DNA of 34,324 nucleotides from Patescibacteria group bacterium (GCA_023474835.1 JAMCXQ010000028.1:1-34324), one strand, 5' to 3'. Positions 16,239 to 23,872 are shown, counted from the first letter of the stretch. Made by a program: numbers and translations. The notes: generated by a model not told the origin, from the letters alone.

Positions 16239-16703
16239 ATGAACCCCTACCAAAAAATCATTGGTTTTCTTAAAGATAACAAAATACCTTATATTGAAAC
16301 CGAGCACGAGCCGGTTTTTACCAGCGAGCAGGCGGCAAAAGTGCGGGGCGAAAAAATGAGCGACGGCGCCAAATCGCTTTTGCTAAAAGCAAAGGGCAGT
16401 TTTATTATGGCCATATTGCCGGGCGATTGCAAACTGGATTCTAAAAAATTAAAAGCTATATTAGGAGTAGGAAATTTACGCTTTGCTTTGCCCGAAGAAG
16501 TGGAAAAAATAATGGGCTGTAAAATCGGCGCCTGCTATCCGTTCGGTAACATAATCGGCCTGGCGACTTACGCTGATAATTTCTTAATGGATAATGAAAA
16601 AATAGTTTTTAACCCCGGCCTGCACGACCGCTCTATTGAAATAAAATGGCTGGATTTCCTGCGGGAGGTGAAGCCGGTAATGGCTGATATTTCTTATCGG
16701 TAA
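16239..16703 (+). CDS. YbaK/ProX-type aminoacyl-tRNA deacylase-like protein
   Basis: 154 residues from ATG 16239; a GTG at 16224 would add five. It belongs to the YbaK/EbsC/ProX family, which hydrolyses mischarged aminoacyl-tRNA: IPYIETEHEPVFTSEQAAKVRGEKMSDGAKSLLLKAKGSFIMAILPGDCKLD matches the N-terminal half with the conserved K residues, and KIGACYPFGNIIGLATYADNFL the core. Close relatives in small genomes remain untested. It is divergent from the LexA-methyltransferase, with 77 bp between start codons. No clear Shine-Dalgarno is seen. Confidence 0.85.
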   Translation: MNPYQKIIGFLKDNKIPYIETEHEPVFTSEQAAKVRGEKMSDGAKSLLLKAKGSFIMAILPGDCKLDSKKLKAILGVGNLRFALPEEVEKIMGCKIGACYPFGNIIGLATYADNFLMDNEKIVFNPGLHDRSIEIKWLDFLREVKPVMADISYR

Positions 16704-16707
16704 AATT

Positions 16708-17238
16708 GTGAATATTGTCCCGACAAAAGAACAAACGGAAATTGAAAAAGCCGTTAAATTTTTGGTAAGGCATATTGGCAAAGAATGCCGCAATAAAAAG
16801 CCGCTGATTTTGCATAGTTTGAAGGCTGGTTTCAAAGCCCAAGAATTAAAATTATCGCAAGCAGCGGTTTTGGCCGGTTTTTTGCACGATTTGCCCGAAG
16901 ACACAAACTGCAAATTGAGCGAAATAAAAAAAGAGTTCGGACAGGAAGCAGCCAGGCTGGTTTATGCTTTAACCCAGTATAAAATCAAGGATTATAAATT
17001 AAGGTGGCGCAAGCTGTTGGTAAAAATCAAAAAAGCGGGTAAAGAAGCAATGGTTTTGAAAGTTATTGATGTTATGGATAATTTGACTTTTCTGCCTTTG
17101 GTTAAAAACAAAACAGCTTTGGAGGAAAGTTTTTGGAAAATTGATTTCACGATTCAGCAATTGAAGCCGTTTATCAACAAAACAAAGATTTTTCAAGAAC
17201 TTAAAAGAAACTCTGAAAAGCTTTTGAAAATTAAATAA
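16708..17238 (+). CDS. HD-domain phosphohydrolase, RelA/SpoT hydrolase-like
   Basis: 176 residues from GTG 16708. It resembles the (p)ppGpp hydrolase HD domain of RelA/SpoT proteins: an early HSLKAGFKAQEL supplies a His, then AVLAGFLHDLPEDT carries the HD pair in the family's HDxxEDT form, followed by FGQEAARLVYALTQ and, later, LKVIDVMDNL with a further Asp. No synthetase, TGS or ACT domain is present, so a small alarmone hydrolase or another nucleotide phosphohydrolase is most likely. The gene begins 4 bases after the YbaK-like gene, so they share a transcript. Confidence 0.8.
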   Translation: MNIVPTKEQTEIEKAVKFLVRHIGKECRNKKPLILHSLKAGFKAQELKLSQAAVLAGFLHDLPEDTNCKLSEIKKEFGQEAARLVYALTQYKIKDYKLRWRKLLVKIKKAGKEAMVLKVIDVMDNLTFLPLVKNKTALEESFWKIDFTIQQLKPFINKTKIFQELKRNSEKLLKIK

Positions 17239-17247
17239 TAAAAAAAC

Positions 17248-18360
17248 ATGCCTTTTAAGGGAGCTGAAAAATTAAATGCTGGCGAAAAGAAGGAATATCA
17301 CAGGGGCAAAACGTTTGAAGACGCTTTGTCAGAAATGCTTAATGTATTAGAAACAAAGCAACCCGAGATAATCAACCCTACCTGGGTTGAGCACAATGCC
17401 CCAGGCGCCTGTTATCACGTTTTGAGAAAAGGCAAAAATTCAGGCTTGGATAACAAACGCTGCTGGCAAATTCTGGTTGATTCGCTGCCCGATCAGTGGA
17501 AATCAAAATGGCGTCATCAAGAAAGAATGAATTTTGATTTTAACGGGGCCGTGAAAAGATTGGCCGTGCTTTTGAATGAACATCGGCCCCGGACTTTTAA
17601 CGGCAGGTGGATTGGTAATCACGACAAAGCACTATATGGTTATTTTATGCGCCATTGCCGCACCAAAGATAAAAAAGATATCAACTGGGACAATATTATT
17701 AATTCTTTGCCTGCAAAATGGAAAGACAAGTGGCGGGTAAGATTAAGGGATGAAACCAGAGAAAAAATGTCAGAGATAAAAAAGAAATACAGGTTTGAAA
17801 GCGCAATTGAAAGACTTATAGGGATTTTAGAGGAAAGCCAGCCGACTGTTGTTAATAGCGGTTTTATTATGAAGAAAGACCCGAGCCTCTATTCTTTTTT
17901 TGTGCGATTTATTAGGGACAAAAATGGAGGAGTTGATTGGGATAGAATTATTGTCAATATTCCGGAGAAATTTCGGGCCCGTTTTGAAAAACCAAAAACA
18001 TTCAACCGGGAAAAGAAAACGGTCCAAGAGCCGGAAATGTTTTGGCTGAAAGTTGTTTATGCGGTTTTGCTGCATTCCGGGAAACCTTCTTTGGATAAAA
18101 AAGTTTTGGTCAAAAGGCTTCCTTTCATTCTAAACAAAAATGCCATCCCAAATCTTATCCGGGCCAGCTTCAGGCTGCTAAACAGGGCGTTTGAAGCAGA
18201 AAACGAAAACGAGTGTGTTTTTCCAAAAGAGGTTTGGGAACTTTGCCGGGCCTTGAAACAAAAATGGCCCGGCAAAAGCTTGCCGGCAATAGTCAACTCT
18301 ATCCCAAATAACGACATAGGCCGTGATTTTCTGGAATATGGCGAAAAGGAAAAAACATAA
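17248..18360 (+). CDS. Uncharacterised protein with three tandem about 67-residue repeats
   Basis: 370 residues, no known family. Three diverged copies of one unit occupy about residues 23-90, 98-164 and 183-248. The shared pattern is F-x2-A-(x3-L)-x3-L-x4-P-x3-N, a middle hydrophobic F/Y pair, WD-x-I-I-x-(S/N)-(L/I)-P, then W/F-K-x-(K/R)-(W/F). Each unit looks all-helical, basic and Trp-rich. The C-terminal 110 residues are different. The strong positive charge suggests nucleic acid binding, but this is inference only. It begins 9 bases after the HD protein, and its last 23 bases overlap the SanA-like gene. Confidence 0.75.
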   Translation: MPFKGAEKLNAGEKKEYHRGKTFEDALSEMLNVLETKQPEIINPTWVEHNAPGACYHVLRKGKNSGLDNKRCWQILVDSLPDQWKSKWRHQERMNFDFNGAVKRLAVLLNEHRPRTFNGRWIGNHDKALYGYFMRHCRTKDKKDINWDNIINSLPAKWKDKWRVRLRDETREKMSEIKKKYRFESAIERLIGILEESQPTVVNSGFIMKKDPSLYSFFVRFIRDKNGGVDWDRIIVNIPEKFRARFEKPKTFNREKKTVQEPEMFWLKVVYAVLLHSGKPSLDKKVLVKRLPFILNKNAIPNLIRASFRLLNRAFEAENENECVFPKEVWELCRALKQKWPGKSLPAIVNSIPNNDIGRDFLEYGEKEKT

Positions 18361-18994
18361 AAAGCTTTTTTTGTTAATTATAATCATTATGGCTGCTGTT
18401 TTTTTGTTCGTATGCCTGGCACTGCTGAATTTTAATTTTGAAGAAAAAAACACCAGCGTAATTTTCAGTGAAATTGAAAAACTGCCTCAAGCCCAGGCGG
18501 TTCTGATTTTAGGAGCAAGCGTTTACGAAAACCGGATTCTAAGCGATGTTTTGAAAGAAAGAACGGACGCGGCAATTGAAATTTATCAAGCCCAAAAGGC
18601 AAAGTATATTTTGGTGTCGGGCGACAACAGGAATAAAAACTACAACGAAACAGTTGCCGTTTATAACTATCTGCTGGAAAAACAAATAGCAAAACAGGAT
18701 ATTTTTTTGGACTTTGCCGGCCTGAACACTTACGACAGCTTGTTCAGGGCCAAAAAAGTTTTTCAGGCAAAGAGTCTGATTATCCCCACGCAAAAACTTT
18801 ACCTGCCCCGGGCTCTGTTTTTGGCCAAAGGTCTGGGCATTGAGGCCTATGGCCTGCCAGTGGACAAAACAACCTATCAGCCAAAGCCGGCCGCTTATTT
18901 AAGGGAAAAGGCTGCCGCTTTCAAGGCGTTTTTTGACATTTATTTCAAACCCCAGCCGAAATTCCTGGGGAAACCCCTGCCTCTGCCCGACTAA
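18338..18994 (+). CDS. SanA/YdcF-like DUF218 membrane-anchored protein
   Basis: 218 residues from ATG 18338; an ATG at 18323 would add five. A basic start (MAKRKKHKK) leads into one transmembrane helix, LFLLIIIIMAAVFLFVCLAL, so the rest probably faces outward. The DUF218 domain shows AVLILGASVYENRILSDVLKERTDAAIEIY, YILVSGDN, a Glu in YNETVAVYNYL, DFAGLNTYDSLFRAKKVF, and LYLPRALFLAKGLGI. SanA-type proteins affect envelope permeability in enterobacteria; the enzyme activity is unknown. It overlaps the repeat protein by 23 bases, so it is translationally coupled. Confidence 0.85.
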   Translation: MAKRKKHKKLFLLIIIIMAAVFLFVCLALLNFNFEEKNTSVIFSEIEKLPQAQAVLILGASVYENRILSDVLKERTDAAIEIYQAQKAKYILVSGDNRNKNYNETVAVYNYLLEKQIAKQDIFLDFAGLNTYDSLFRAKKVFQAKSLIIPTQKLYLPRALFLAKGLGIEAYGLPVDKTTYQPKPAAYLREKAAAFKAFFDIYFKPQPKFLGKPLPLPD

Positions 18995-18998
18995 ATCC

Positions 18999-19026
18999 TT
19001 GACAGCCCCGAAGAAATACATAAAAT
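18999..19026 (+). promoter_or_regulatory. Promoter for khpA-trmD
   Basis: Perfect TTGACA (18999-19004), 16-bp spacer, TAAAAT (19021-19026). Predicted start near 19033, leaving a leader of about 80 bases before khpA. Confidence 0.75.
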
Positions 19027-19031
19027 ATAAA

Positions 19032-19085
19032 CAGGTAGCTGGGAGAGTCCGTTTGACGGCAATACTGAAAAGGTCGGGCTACTTG
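19032..19085 (+). promoter_or_regulatory. Candidate structured 5' leader upstream of khpA
   Basis: An 8-bp closing stem pairs CAGGTAGC (19032-19039) with GCTACTTG (19078-19085, one G-T pair). Inside is a hairpin CCGT-TTG-ACGG (19049-19059) and purine-rich single-stranded parts. It starts at about the predicted transcript start. It matches no riboswitch class I recognise. Confidence 0.4.
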
Positions 19086-19113
19086 AAATGCAAGTTATTG
19101 AATATATCGCAAT

Positions 19114-19437
19114 ATGGCTAAAGATTCAGACAAAGAATTCTTAGAGTTCGTCATTAAGTCCCTGGTTGACCACCCCGAAGAGGTAAAGATTGACCGCAAG
19201 GTTGACGAAATGGGCGTTTTGCTGACTTTAACCGTCAACCCCGAAGATATGGGGCAGGTTATCGGCAAAGCCGGTTCAACCGCCCGGGCAATCAGAAATC
19301 TGGTTCGCATTGTCGGCTTGAAAAATCATGCCAGAGTAAACCTGAAAATTGAAGAGCCGGCCGGCGGACGGGCCCCTCGCGAAAGAAGGCCAGCCAGCGA
19401 AGAAAAAAGGGCTGATTTGGAAGATTTGAGCTTATAG
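19114..19437 (+). CDS. khpA: KH-domain RNA-binding protein
   Basis: 107 residues. A single KH domain: FLEFVIKSLVDHPEEVKIDRKVDEMGVLLTLTVNPEDMGQVIGKAGSTARAIRNLVRIVG, with the GxxG loop as GKAG. This is the KhpA/YlqC family, a small RNA chaperone that in other bacteria pairs with KhpB. A charged, Arg/Glu-rich tail of about 30 residues (GGRAPRERRPASEEKRADLEDL) extends beyond the usual 75-80 residues. In many bacteria the order is rpsP-khpA-rimM-trmD; here khpA and trmD remain neighbours while rpsP and rimM are absent. Confidence 0.93.
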   Translation: MAKDSDKEFLEFVIKSLVDHPEEVKIDRKVDEMGVLLTLTVNPEDMGQVIGKAGSTARAIRNLVRIVGLKNHARVNLKIEEPAGGRAPRERRPASEEKRADLEDLSL

Positions 19438-19502
19438 GGCCAATCTTTGAAATTTCGGAAAACGGTGCTACTATGAAAAAGGTGGCGCTGTTTTTCTTTG
19501 TT

Positions 19503-20204
19503 ATGCGAATAGACATCATTACAATTTTCCCGGAAATTTTCGACTTTTATTTGCAGCAGTCGCTTTTAGGCAAGGCCCAAAAAAGGGGCGCTTTTGAAAT
19601 AAAAATACATAACCTGCGCGATTTTGCCGAAGACAAACACAAAACAGTGGATGACAAACCGTTCGGCGGGGGTAGGGGAATGGTGTTAAGGATTGAACCG
19701 CTCTACCGGGCGATAAAGGAGTTAAACTCCTTGCAAACAAAGACAAAGAGTACAAGGAGTTTAACTCCTTGCAAACAAACAAAAATAATTCTTTTTAGCC
19801 CACGGGGCAAAAAGTTCAATCAAAGAATGGCGACAAAATGGAGCAAATTGAGCCGGCTTATTTTGATTTGCGGTCGGTACGAAGCGGTTGACGAGAGGGT
19901 TGACAAATTAGCTGATGAAAAAGTATCTTTGGGCGACTTTGTGCTAATGGGCGGAGAGCTGCCGGCTTTGGCGGTGATTGAATCGATAGCCCGTCTTTTG
20001 CCCGGGGTGGTGGGCAAATCGGAAAGCCTGATAGGGGACAGGATAACAAAAACCGGCGGCTTTATTGAATATCCGCAGTACACCCGGCCTGAAGTTTTCA
20101 CGACAAAAGACAGCAAAAAACTGAAGGTGCCGAAAGTGCTGTTGTCGGGTCACCACAAGAAAATCGCCCAATGGCGGAAAAAGCATAGTAAAATTATTGA
20201 ATAA
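19503..20204 (+). CDS. trmD: tRNA (guanine-N1)-methyltransferase
   Basis: TrmD makes m1G37 in tRNAs, preventing +1 frameshifts. The canonical start MRIDIITIFPEIFDFY is at 19503; an ATG at 19473 would add ten hydrophobic residues. HNLRDFAEDKHKTVDDKPFGGGRGMVLRIEP and the SAM-binding trefoil-knot segments LILICGRYEAVDERV and SLGDFVLMGGELPALAVIESIARLLPGVVG are all intact, as is RPEVF. 233 residues. Between the EPLYRAIKE helix and the IILFSPRGKKFNQ strand an insertion of about 20 residues comes from a duplicated palindrome (19716-19779). Confidence 0.95.
   Translation: MRIDIITIFPEIFDFYLQQSLLGKAQKRGAFEIKIHNLRDFAEDKHKTVDDKPFGGGRGMVLRIEPLYRAIKELNSLQTKTKSTRSLTPCKQTKIILFSPRGKKFNQRMATKWSKLSRLILICGRYEAVDERVDKLADEKVSLGDFVLMGGELPALAVIESIARLLPGVVGKSESLIGDRITKTGGFIEYPQYTRPEVFTTKDSKKLKVPKVLLSGHHKKIAQWRKKHSKIIE
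19716..19779 (+). repeat. Duplicated palindromic element inserted in frame in trmD
   Basis: Two 26-base copies (19716-19741, 19754-19779) each contain AAGGAGTT-N-AACTCCTT followed by GCAAACAAA. They differ only at the central base (A, then T). The encoded segment LNSLQTKTKSTRSLTPCKQT interrupts a conserved loop. Confidence 0.85.
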
Positions 20205-20225
20205 AACTTTTTTATTTGTTAAGAT
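20197..20225 (+). promoter_or_regulatory. Promoter for the tRNA-Tyr/tRNA-Thr/rpmG/tRNA-Trp cluster
   Basis: TTGAAT (20197-20202), 17-bp spacer, TAAGAT (20220-20225); predicted start near 20232, 5 bases before tRNA-Tyr. The -35 overlaps the end of trmD. Confidence 0.6.
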
Positions 20226-20236
20226 GGGGCAAATTC

Positions 20237-20319
20237 GGGTAGGTGGCAGAGCGGTCAATTGCATTAGACTGTAAATCTAACGCCTTCGGGCTTCGGGGGT
20301 TCGAATCCCTCCCTACCCA
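20237..20319 (+). tRNA. tRNA-Tyr (GTA)
   Basis: Class II tRNA. Acceptor GGGTAGG (20237-20243) pairs with CCTACCC (20312-20318), discriminator A. The anticodon loop CTGTAAA contains GTA. A long variable arm (CGCCTTCGGGCTTCG) is typical of bacterial tRNA-Tyr. T-arm GGGGGTTCGAATCCCTC. CCA is not encoded. Confidence 0.95.
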
Positions 20320-20333
20320 CATCAATTTTTAAC

Positions 20334-20405
20334 GCCTGGGTAGTTCAGTGGTAGAACGCCTTCTTGGTAAGAAGGAGGCCGAGAGTTCAATTCTCTCCCC
20401 AGGCT
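20334..20405 (+). tRNA. tRNA-Thr (GGT)
   Basis: Acceptor GCCTGGG (20334-20340) with CCCAGGC (20398-20404), discriminator T. D-arm GTTCAGTGGTAGAAC, anticodon stem CCTTC/GAAGG with loop TTGGTAA giving GGT, T-arm GAGAGTTCAATTCTCTC. CCA not encoded. Confidence 0.95.
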
Positions 20406-20431
20406 CTGTAATTAATAAAATCAACCAAATT

Positions 20432-20596
20432 ATGGCAACAAAAAAGAAAAAAATCATCACAAAAATGCAGTGTTCGGTATGCAAAAGCATCAACTACTTC
20501 ACCAAAAAATCAAAAGCGGTGGAAGGCAAGCTGGAAATGAAAAAATTCTGCAAAAAATGCAGGAAACACACGCCGCACAAGGAAGCGAAAAAGTAA
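20432..20596 (+). CDS. rpmG: 50S ribosomal protein L33
   Basis: 54 residues from ATG 20432. MATKKKKIITKMQCSVCKSINYFTKKSK, then KKFCKKCRKHTPHKEAKK. The two Cys pairs (CSVC and CKKC) form the zinc-binding ribbon of the zinc-type L33. It lies between tRNA-Thr and tRNA-Trp, recalling the common bacterial order of tRNA genes, tuf, rpmG, secE and nusG; tuf, secE and nusG are not here. Confidence 0.95.
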   Translation: MATKKKKIITKMQCSVCKSINYFTKKSKAVEGKLEMKKFCKKCRKHTPHKEAKK

Positions 20597-20602
20597 TTTA
20601 CA

Positions 20603-20646
20603 AATTTTCAAACTGTTTGAAAATTCCGTCCATATTAAGCGGACGG
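20603..20646 (+). other. Two tandem hairpins between rpmG and tRNA-Trp
   Basis: First: AATTTTCAAA (20603-20612), loop CTG, TTTGAAAATT (20616-20625), a perfect 10-bp stem. Second: CCGTCC (20626-20631), 9-base loop, GGACGG (20641-20646). There is no T-run, so RNA processing or mRNA 3'-end protection is more likely than termination. Confidence 0.6.
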
Positions 20647-20650
20647 GCCA

Positions 20651-20723
20651 GGGTCTGTAGCTCTAACGGCAGAGCGCTTCTCTCCAAAAGAAGATGTTGC
20701 AGGTTCGAATCCTGCCAGACCCG
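20651..20723 (+). tRNA. tRNA-Trp (CCA)
   Basis: Acceptor GGGTCTG (20651-20657) with CAGACCC (20716-20722), discriminator G at 20723. D-arm AGCTCTAACGGCAGAGC, anticodon stem CTTCT/AGAAG with anticodon CCA, T-arm GCAGGTTCGAATCCTGC. The next three bases (20724-20726) are CCA, unlike the other tRNAs here. The murA ATG follows five bases later. Confidence 0.95.
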
Positions 20724-20731
20724 CCACATCT

Positions 20732-21994
20732 ATGGAAAAATTCATTATTGAAGGGCAGCGCAAACTGGAGGGCGAGGCTGAAGTGCGGGGATCAAAAAAC
20801 GCGGCGGGCGCGATTTTGGCTGCCTGTTTGCTCACAAAAGACGAGTGTGTTATTGAAAATTTGCCTTTGGTTTTGGATATTTTGAATTTGCTTGACATTA
20901 TCAAAGAAATGGGCGCCAAAGTTGACTGGACAGGGGAAAGAACAGTTAAAATAAAAGCCGGAGATGATTTGGACTGCCGGAAAATCGACTTTGAAAAATT
21001 TTCCCAGGCGCGCACCTCGGTTTTGCTTATCGGCAGTTTGGCGGCCAGGTTTCCTGAGTTCAAAGTTTCCCGGCCGGGCGGAGACCGAATCGGTTTGCGG
21101 CCCATTACCACTCACCTGGACGGTTTGGCAAAATTAGGAGTTGAAGTCCAAGAACAGGGCGATTTTTATTATTTCAAAATAAAAAAGCTTTCAGGCACGG
21201 AAATCATTTTGCCGGAATTTTCCGTAACCGCCACCGAGATCTTGCTGATGGCCGCCTGCCTGGCGCAAGGCAAAACAACCATTAAAATAGCCGCGGCCGA
21301 GCCGCACATTCAGGATTTGGTTTTGATACTGAACAAAATGGGCGCGAAAATCCAGGGAGCGGGCACGCATACTTTGATTGTTGACGGCGTTGAAAAATTA
21401 AAAGGAACAAAGCACAAAATCATTTCCGACGGCATTGAAGCGGGAACCTTTTTGGCCATCGGCTCCTTAAACCAGGGAAAAATCAAAGTTAAAAACACGC
21501 AGGGCGATTATCTGGATTTGTTTTTGGAAAAACTGGGCGAGATGGGCGTAAACTGCAAACAGGGCGAAAGCTACGTTGAAATTGAAGGCGCAAAAAACCT
21601 GCGGGCAGTTAAAATTCAGGCTCTGCCTTACCCGGGATTCCCCACTGACCTGCTGCCTTTGTTTATTCCGCTTTTAACCCAGGCCAAAGGAAAAAGCCTG
21701 GTGCACGACCCGCTTTACGAGAACCGCTTGAATTATATCCACCAATTGCGTAAAATGGGCGCCGACATTGAAATCGTTGACCCGCACAGAGCATTCGTTT
21801 TCGGGCCCACGCCCCTGAACGGGGTTTCCATTGAATCGTGGGACATAAGGGCGGGAGCTTCGCTTATTGTGGCCGGTTTGGCCGCCAAGGGGCAGACGAT
21901 TATAAGCAACATACAGCAGATTGACAGAGGATATGAGAAGATAGAAGAACGGCTGCAAAAATTGGGGGCGGAAATAAAACGCGTTAGCGCTTGA
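20732..21994 (+). CDS. murA: UDP-N-acetylglucosamine 1-carboxyvinyltransferase with Asp in the fosfomycin-target position
   Basis: First committed enzyme of peptidoglycan synthesis, transferring enolpyruvate from PEP to UDP-GlcNAc. EVRGSKNAAGAILAA carries the catalytic Lys-Asn. The active-site loop reads RPGGDRIGLRPI: Asp118 replaces the Cys (Cys115 in E. coli) that fosfomycin alkylates, as in naturally resistant MurA of Chlamydia and Mycobacterium. Late motifs FPTDLLPLF and SWDIRAGASLIVAGLAA fit MurA. 420 residues is normal. It starts five bases after the tRNA-Trp CCA with no Shine-Dalgarno. Confidence 0.96.
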   Translation: MEKFIIEGQRKLEGEAEVRGSKNAAGAILAACLLTKDECVIENLPLVLDILNLLDIIKEMGAKVDWTGERTVKIKAGDDLDCRKIDFEKFSQARTSVLLIGSLAARFPEFKVSRPGGDRIGLRPITTHLDGLAKLGVEVQEQGDFYYFKIKKLSGTEIILPEFSVTATEILLMAACLAQGKTTIKIAAAEPHIQDLVLILNKMGAKIQGAGTHTLIVDGVEKLKGTKHKIISDGIEAGTFLAIGSLNQGKIKVKNTQGDYLDLFLEKLGEMGVNCKQGESYVEIEGAKNLRAVKIQALPYPGFPTDLLPLFIPLLTQAKGKSLVHDPLYENRLNYIHQLRKMGADIEIVDPHRAFVFGPTPLNGVSIESWDIRAGASLIVAGLAAKGQTIISNIQQIDRGYEKIEERLQKLGAEIKRVSA

Positions 21995-22025
21995 CAAATT
22001 GAAAATTCAATTTGAACTTGATATT

Positions 22026-23039
22026 ATGTCTTTATTCACCAACAAAATCGCCATTGATCTGGGCACCTGTAACAGCCTGGTTTTCGTGCCCAAGAAAGGC
22101 ATTGTTTTAAACGAGCCGTCGGTTGTGGCCGTTGCCAAACCGGAAAACAGAATAATGGCTGTGGGGCTGGAAGCTAAGACAATGGTTGGCAGAACGCCCG
22201 ATTTCATCACTGTTTACCGGCCGCTCAAAGACGGAGTTATTGCCGATTACCGCGTGACCCAGGCAATGATGAAATACTTTATCAAAAAAGCAAGCGGCCG
22301 TTTTGCCTTTGCCAAGCCCGATTTGGTTATTTCAGTGCCGGCGGGCAGCACCTCAACCGAGAGAAGAGCGGTTATTGAAGCGGCAAAATCAGCCGGAGCA
22401 AAAGAAGCTTTTGTGGTAAAAGAGCCGATTTTGGCCGCCATCGGAGCGGGCATTCCCATACATTCCTGCGAGGGCAATATGATTATTGACATCGGCGGGG
22501 GCACTTCGGAAGTGGCGGTCATTGCTTTAGGAGGAATCGTAACAGCCCATTCCGTGCGGGCCGCCGGGGACAAAATGGACGAAAAAATAGCCGATTACAT
22601 AAAAAAAGAGTACAATCTGGCTGTCGGCAGCCAGACAGCCGAGGAAATAAAAATAAAAATCGGCCAGGCTTTTGTGCAAAAAAAAGAAAGCTTTATGGAG
22701 GTAAGGGGCAGAGATTTGGTTTCCGGGCTGCCCAAAAACATCAGGGTTTCTTCAAACGAAGTGGCGAAAGCCATTGCCGATGTTTGCCAGGAAATTGTCT
22801 TGGGCATTAAGCAGGTATTTAAAGAAACGCCGCCCGAACTGTCAGCGGACATTATCAACAAAGGCATGGTTTTGTCGGGCGGGGGCGGGTTGTTAAGAAA
22901 TTTAGACCAGTACATAGCCAAAGCCACGGGAGTTCCCTGTTTCCTGGCTGCAGAGCCGTTGTTTTGCGTTGTCAAAGGAACGGGCGTTGTCATTGAAAGC
23001 CTGGATATTTATAAAAGAACCGTAATGTCAACGAAGTAA
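22026..23039 (+). CDS. mreB: MreB-family actin-like protein (copy 1)
   Basis: 337 residues from ATG 22026; upstream TTG 21999 adds nine unlikely residues. Actin-fold signatures: phosphate-1 IAIDLGTCNSLVFV, phosphate-2 MIIDIGGGTSEVAVIALGGIV and the adenosine loop GMVLSGGGGLLRNLDQYI. MreB filaments guide side-wall synthesis at the inner membrane. The N-terminus MSLFTNKI could be a weak amphipathic anchor. It sits 31 bases after murA, fitting an envelope cluster. A second MreB is at 27051; this copy is more diverged (Cys in DLGTCNS, STSTERRAV for the usual motif). Confidence 0.94.
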   Translation: MSLFTNKIAIDLGTCNSLVFVPKKGIVLNEPSVVAVAKPENRIMAVGLEAKTMVGRTPDFITVYRPLKDGVIADYRVTQAMMKYFIKKASGRFAFAKPDLVISVPAGSTSTERRAVIEAAKSAGAKEAFVVKEPILAAIGAGIPIHSCEGNMIIDIGGGTSEVAVIALGGIVTAHSVRAAGDKMDEKIADYIKKEYNLAVGSQTAEEIKIKIGQAFVQKKESFMEVRGRDLVSGLPKNIRVSSNEVAKAIADVCQEIVLGIKQVFKETPPELSADIINKGMVLSGGGGLLRNLDQYIAKATGVPCFLAAEPLFCVVKGTGVVIESLDIYKRTVMSTK

Positions 23040-23056
23040 GCGAGCCGATTATAAAA

Positions 23057-23854
23057 ATGCAAAAAGCGCGCATTTCCCAACTGCATTTTCTCAAAGCCGC
23101 CGTTGCGGGCAATTGTCTGCCTCACGCCCTGCTTTTTTCCGGCAACGACGAACAAAAAAAACAATTAACGGCTTTTGAATTAGCCAAAACTTTGCTTTGC
23201 CAGTCGGCAGAAAAACCCTGCACAAAATGCCAAAACTGCCTGCTGGCTGATAAACGACAGCATCCCGATTTGATTTTTGTCAGGCCCGATAATAATGAGA
23301 TAAAAATCGAACAGGTGAGGGATTTGCGGAATTTTCTCTCGTTTAAGCCGGCGCTGGCAGGCTGCCAGGTTATCATTATACCGCAGGCCCGGCTGCTCAA
23401 CGTTCAGGCGCAAAATTGCTTTCTGAAAACGCTGGAGGAGCCGCAGGGAACCGCTTATTTCATTTTGATTGCCGATTTGGCAAGTCAATTTCTGGCCACG
23501 ATACAATCCCGCTGTGCTGAAATCAAATTTTGCTGCAAAAACGAAATAAAACTTTCCGCAAAAGACCGGGAAACAACGGCTGATTTTTTCAAAGCTCCTT
23601 TGATTGAAAAATTTCTCACTGCGGGCAGGTTTTTCGCGAAAGACAGCCAAAGCAACAAGGATGTTTTTGTTTTTTTGAAAAATCTGATTATCTACCTGAG
23701 GGAGGCATTGCTTCGCGCCCTGGAACAGAACGGCGGCGCGGTTTCAGAATTAAAGGAAACGACCGTCCGGGCCGAAAAAACATTGTATTTTATGCAAAAC
23801 ACGAACATTAACCAAAGGCTGGCAATGGAAAATTTAATCCTTAAATTTTCTTAA
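23057..23854 (+). CDS. holB: DNA polymerase III delta-prime subunit
   Basis: 265 residues of the clamp-loader AAA+ family. Signs: RISQLHFLKAAVAGNCLPHALLFSG at the start, a four-Cys zinc knuckle (CQSAEKPCTKCQNC), then HPDLIFV, EQVRDLRNFLSFKP, ARLLNVQAQNCFLKTLEEPQGTAYFIL and the SRC motif TIQSRCAEIKF. The Walker A lysine is missing (FSGNDEQKK), as expected of delta-prime, which does not bind ATP. The protein is about 60 residues shorter than E. coli HolB. It follows mreB by 17 bases. Confidence 0.88.
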   Translation: MQKARISQLHFLKAAVAGNCLPHALLFSGNDEQKKQLTAFELAKTLLCQSAEKPCTKCQNCLLADKRQHPDLIFVRPDNNEIKIEQVRDLRNFLSFKPALAGCQVIIIPQARLLNVQAQNCFLKTLEEPQGTAYFILIADLASQFLATIQSRCAEIKFCCKNEIKLSAKDRETTADFFKAPLIEKFLTAGRFFAKDSQSNKDVFVFLKNLIIYLREALLRALEQNGGAVSELKETTVRAEKTLYFMQNTNINQRLAMENLILKFS

Positions 23855-23872
23855 GCCGGTCAAATTTTACAT

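Noticed and set aside
18933-19121. Small frame spanning the khpA promoter and leader
   Set aside because: It overlaps the end of the SanA-like gene, a consensus promoter and the khpA start, and encodes nothing recognisable.
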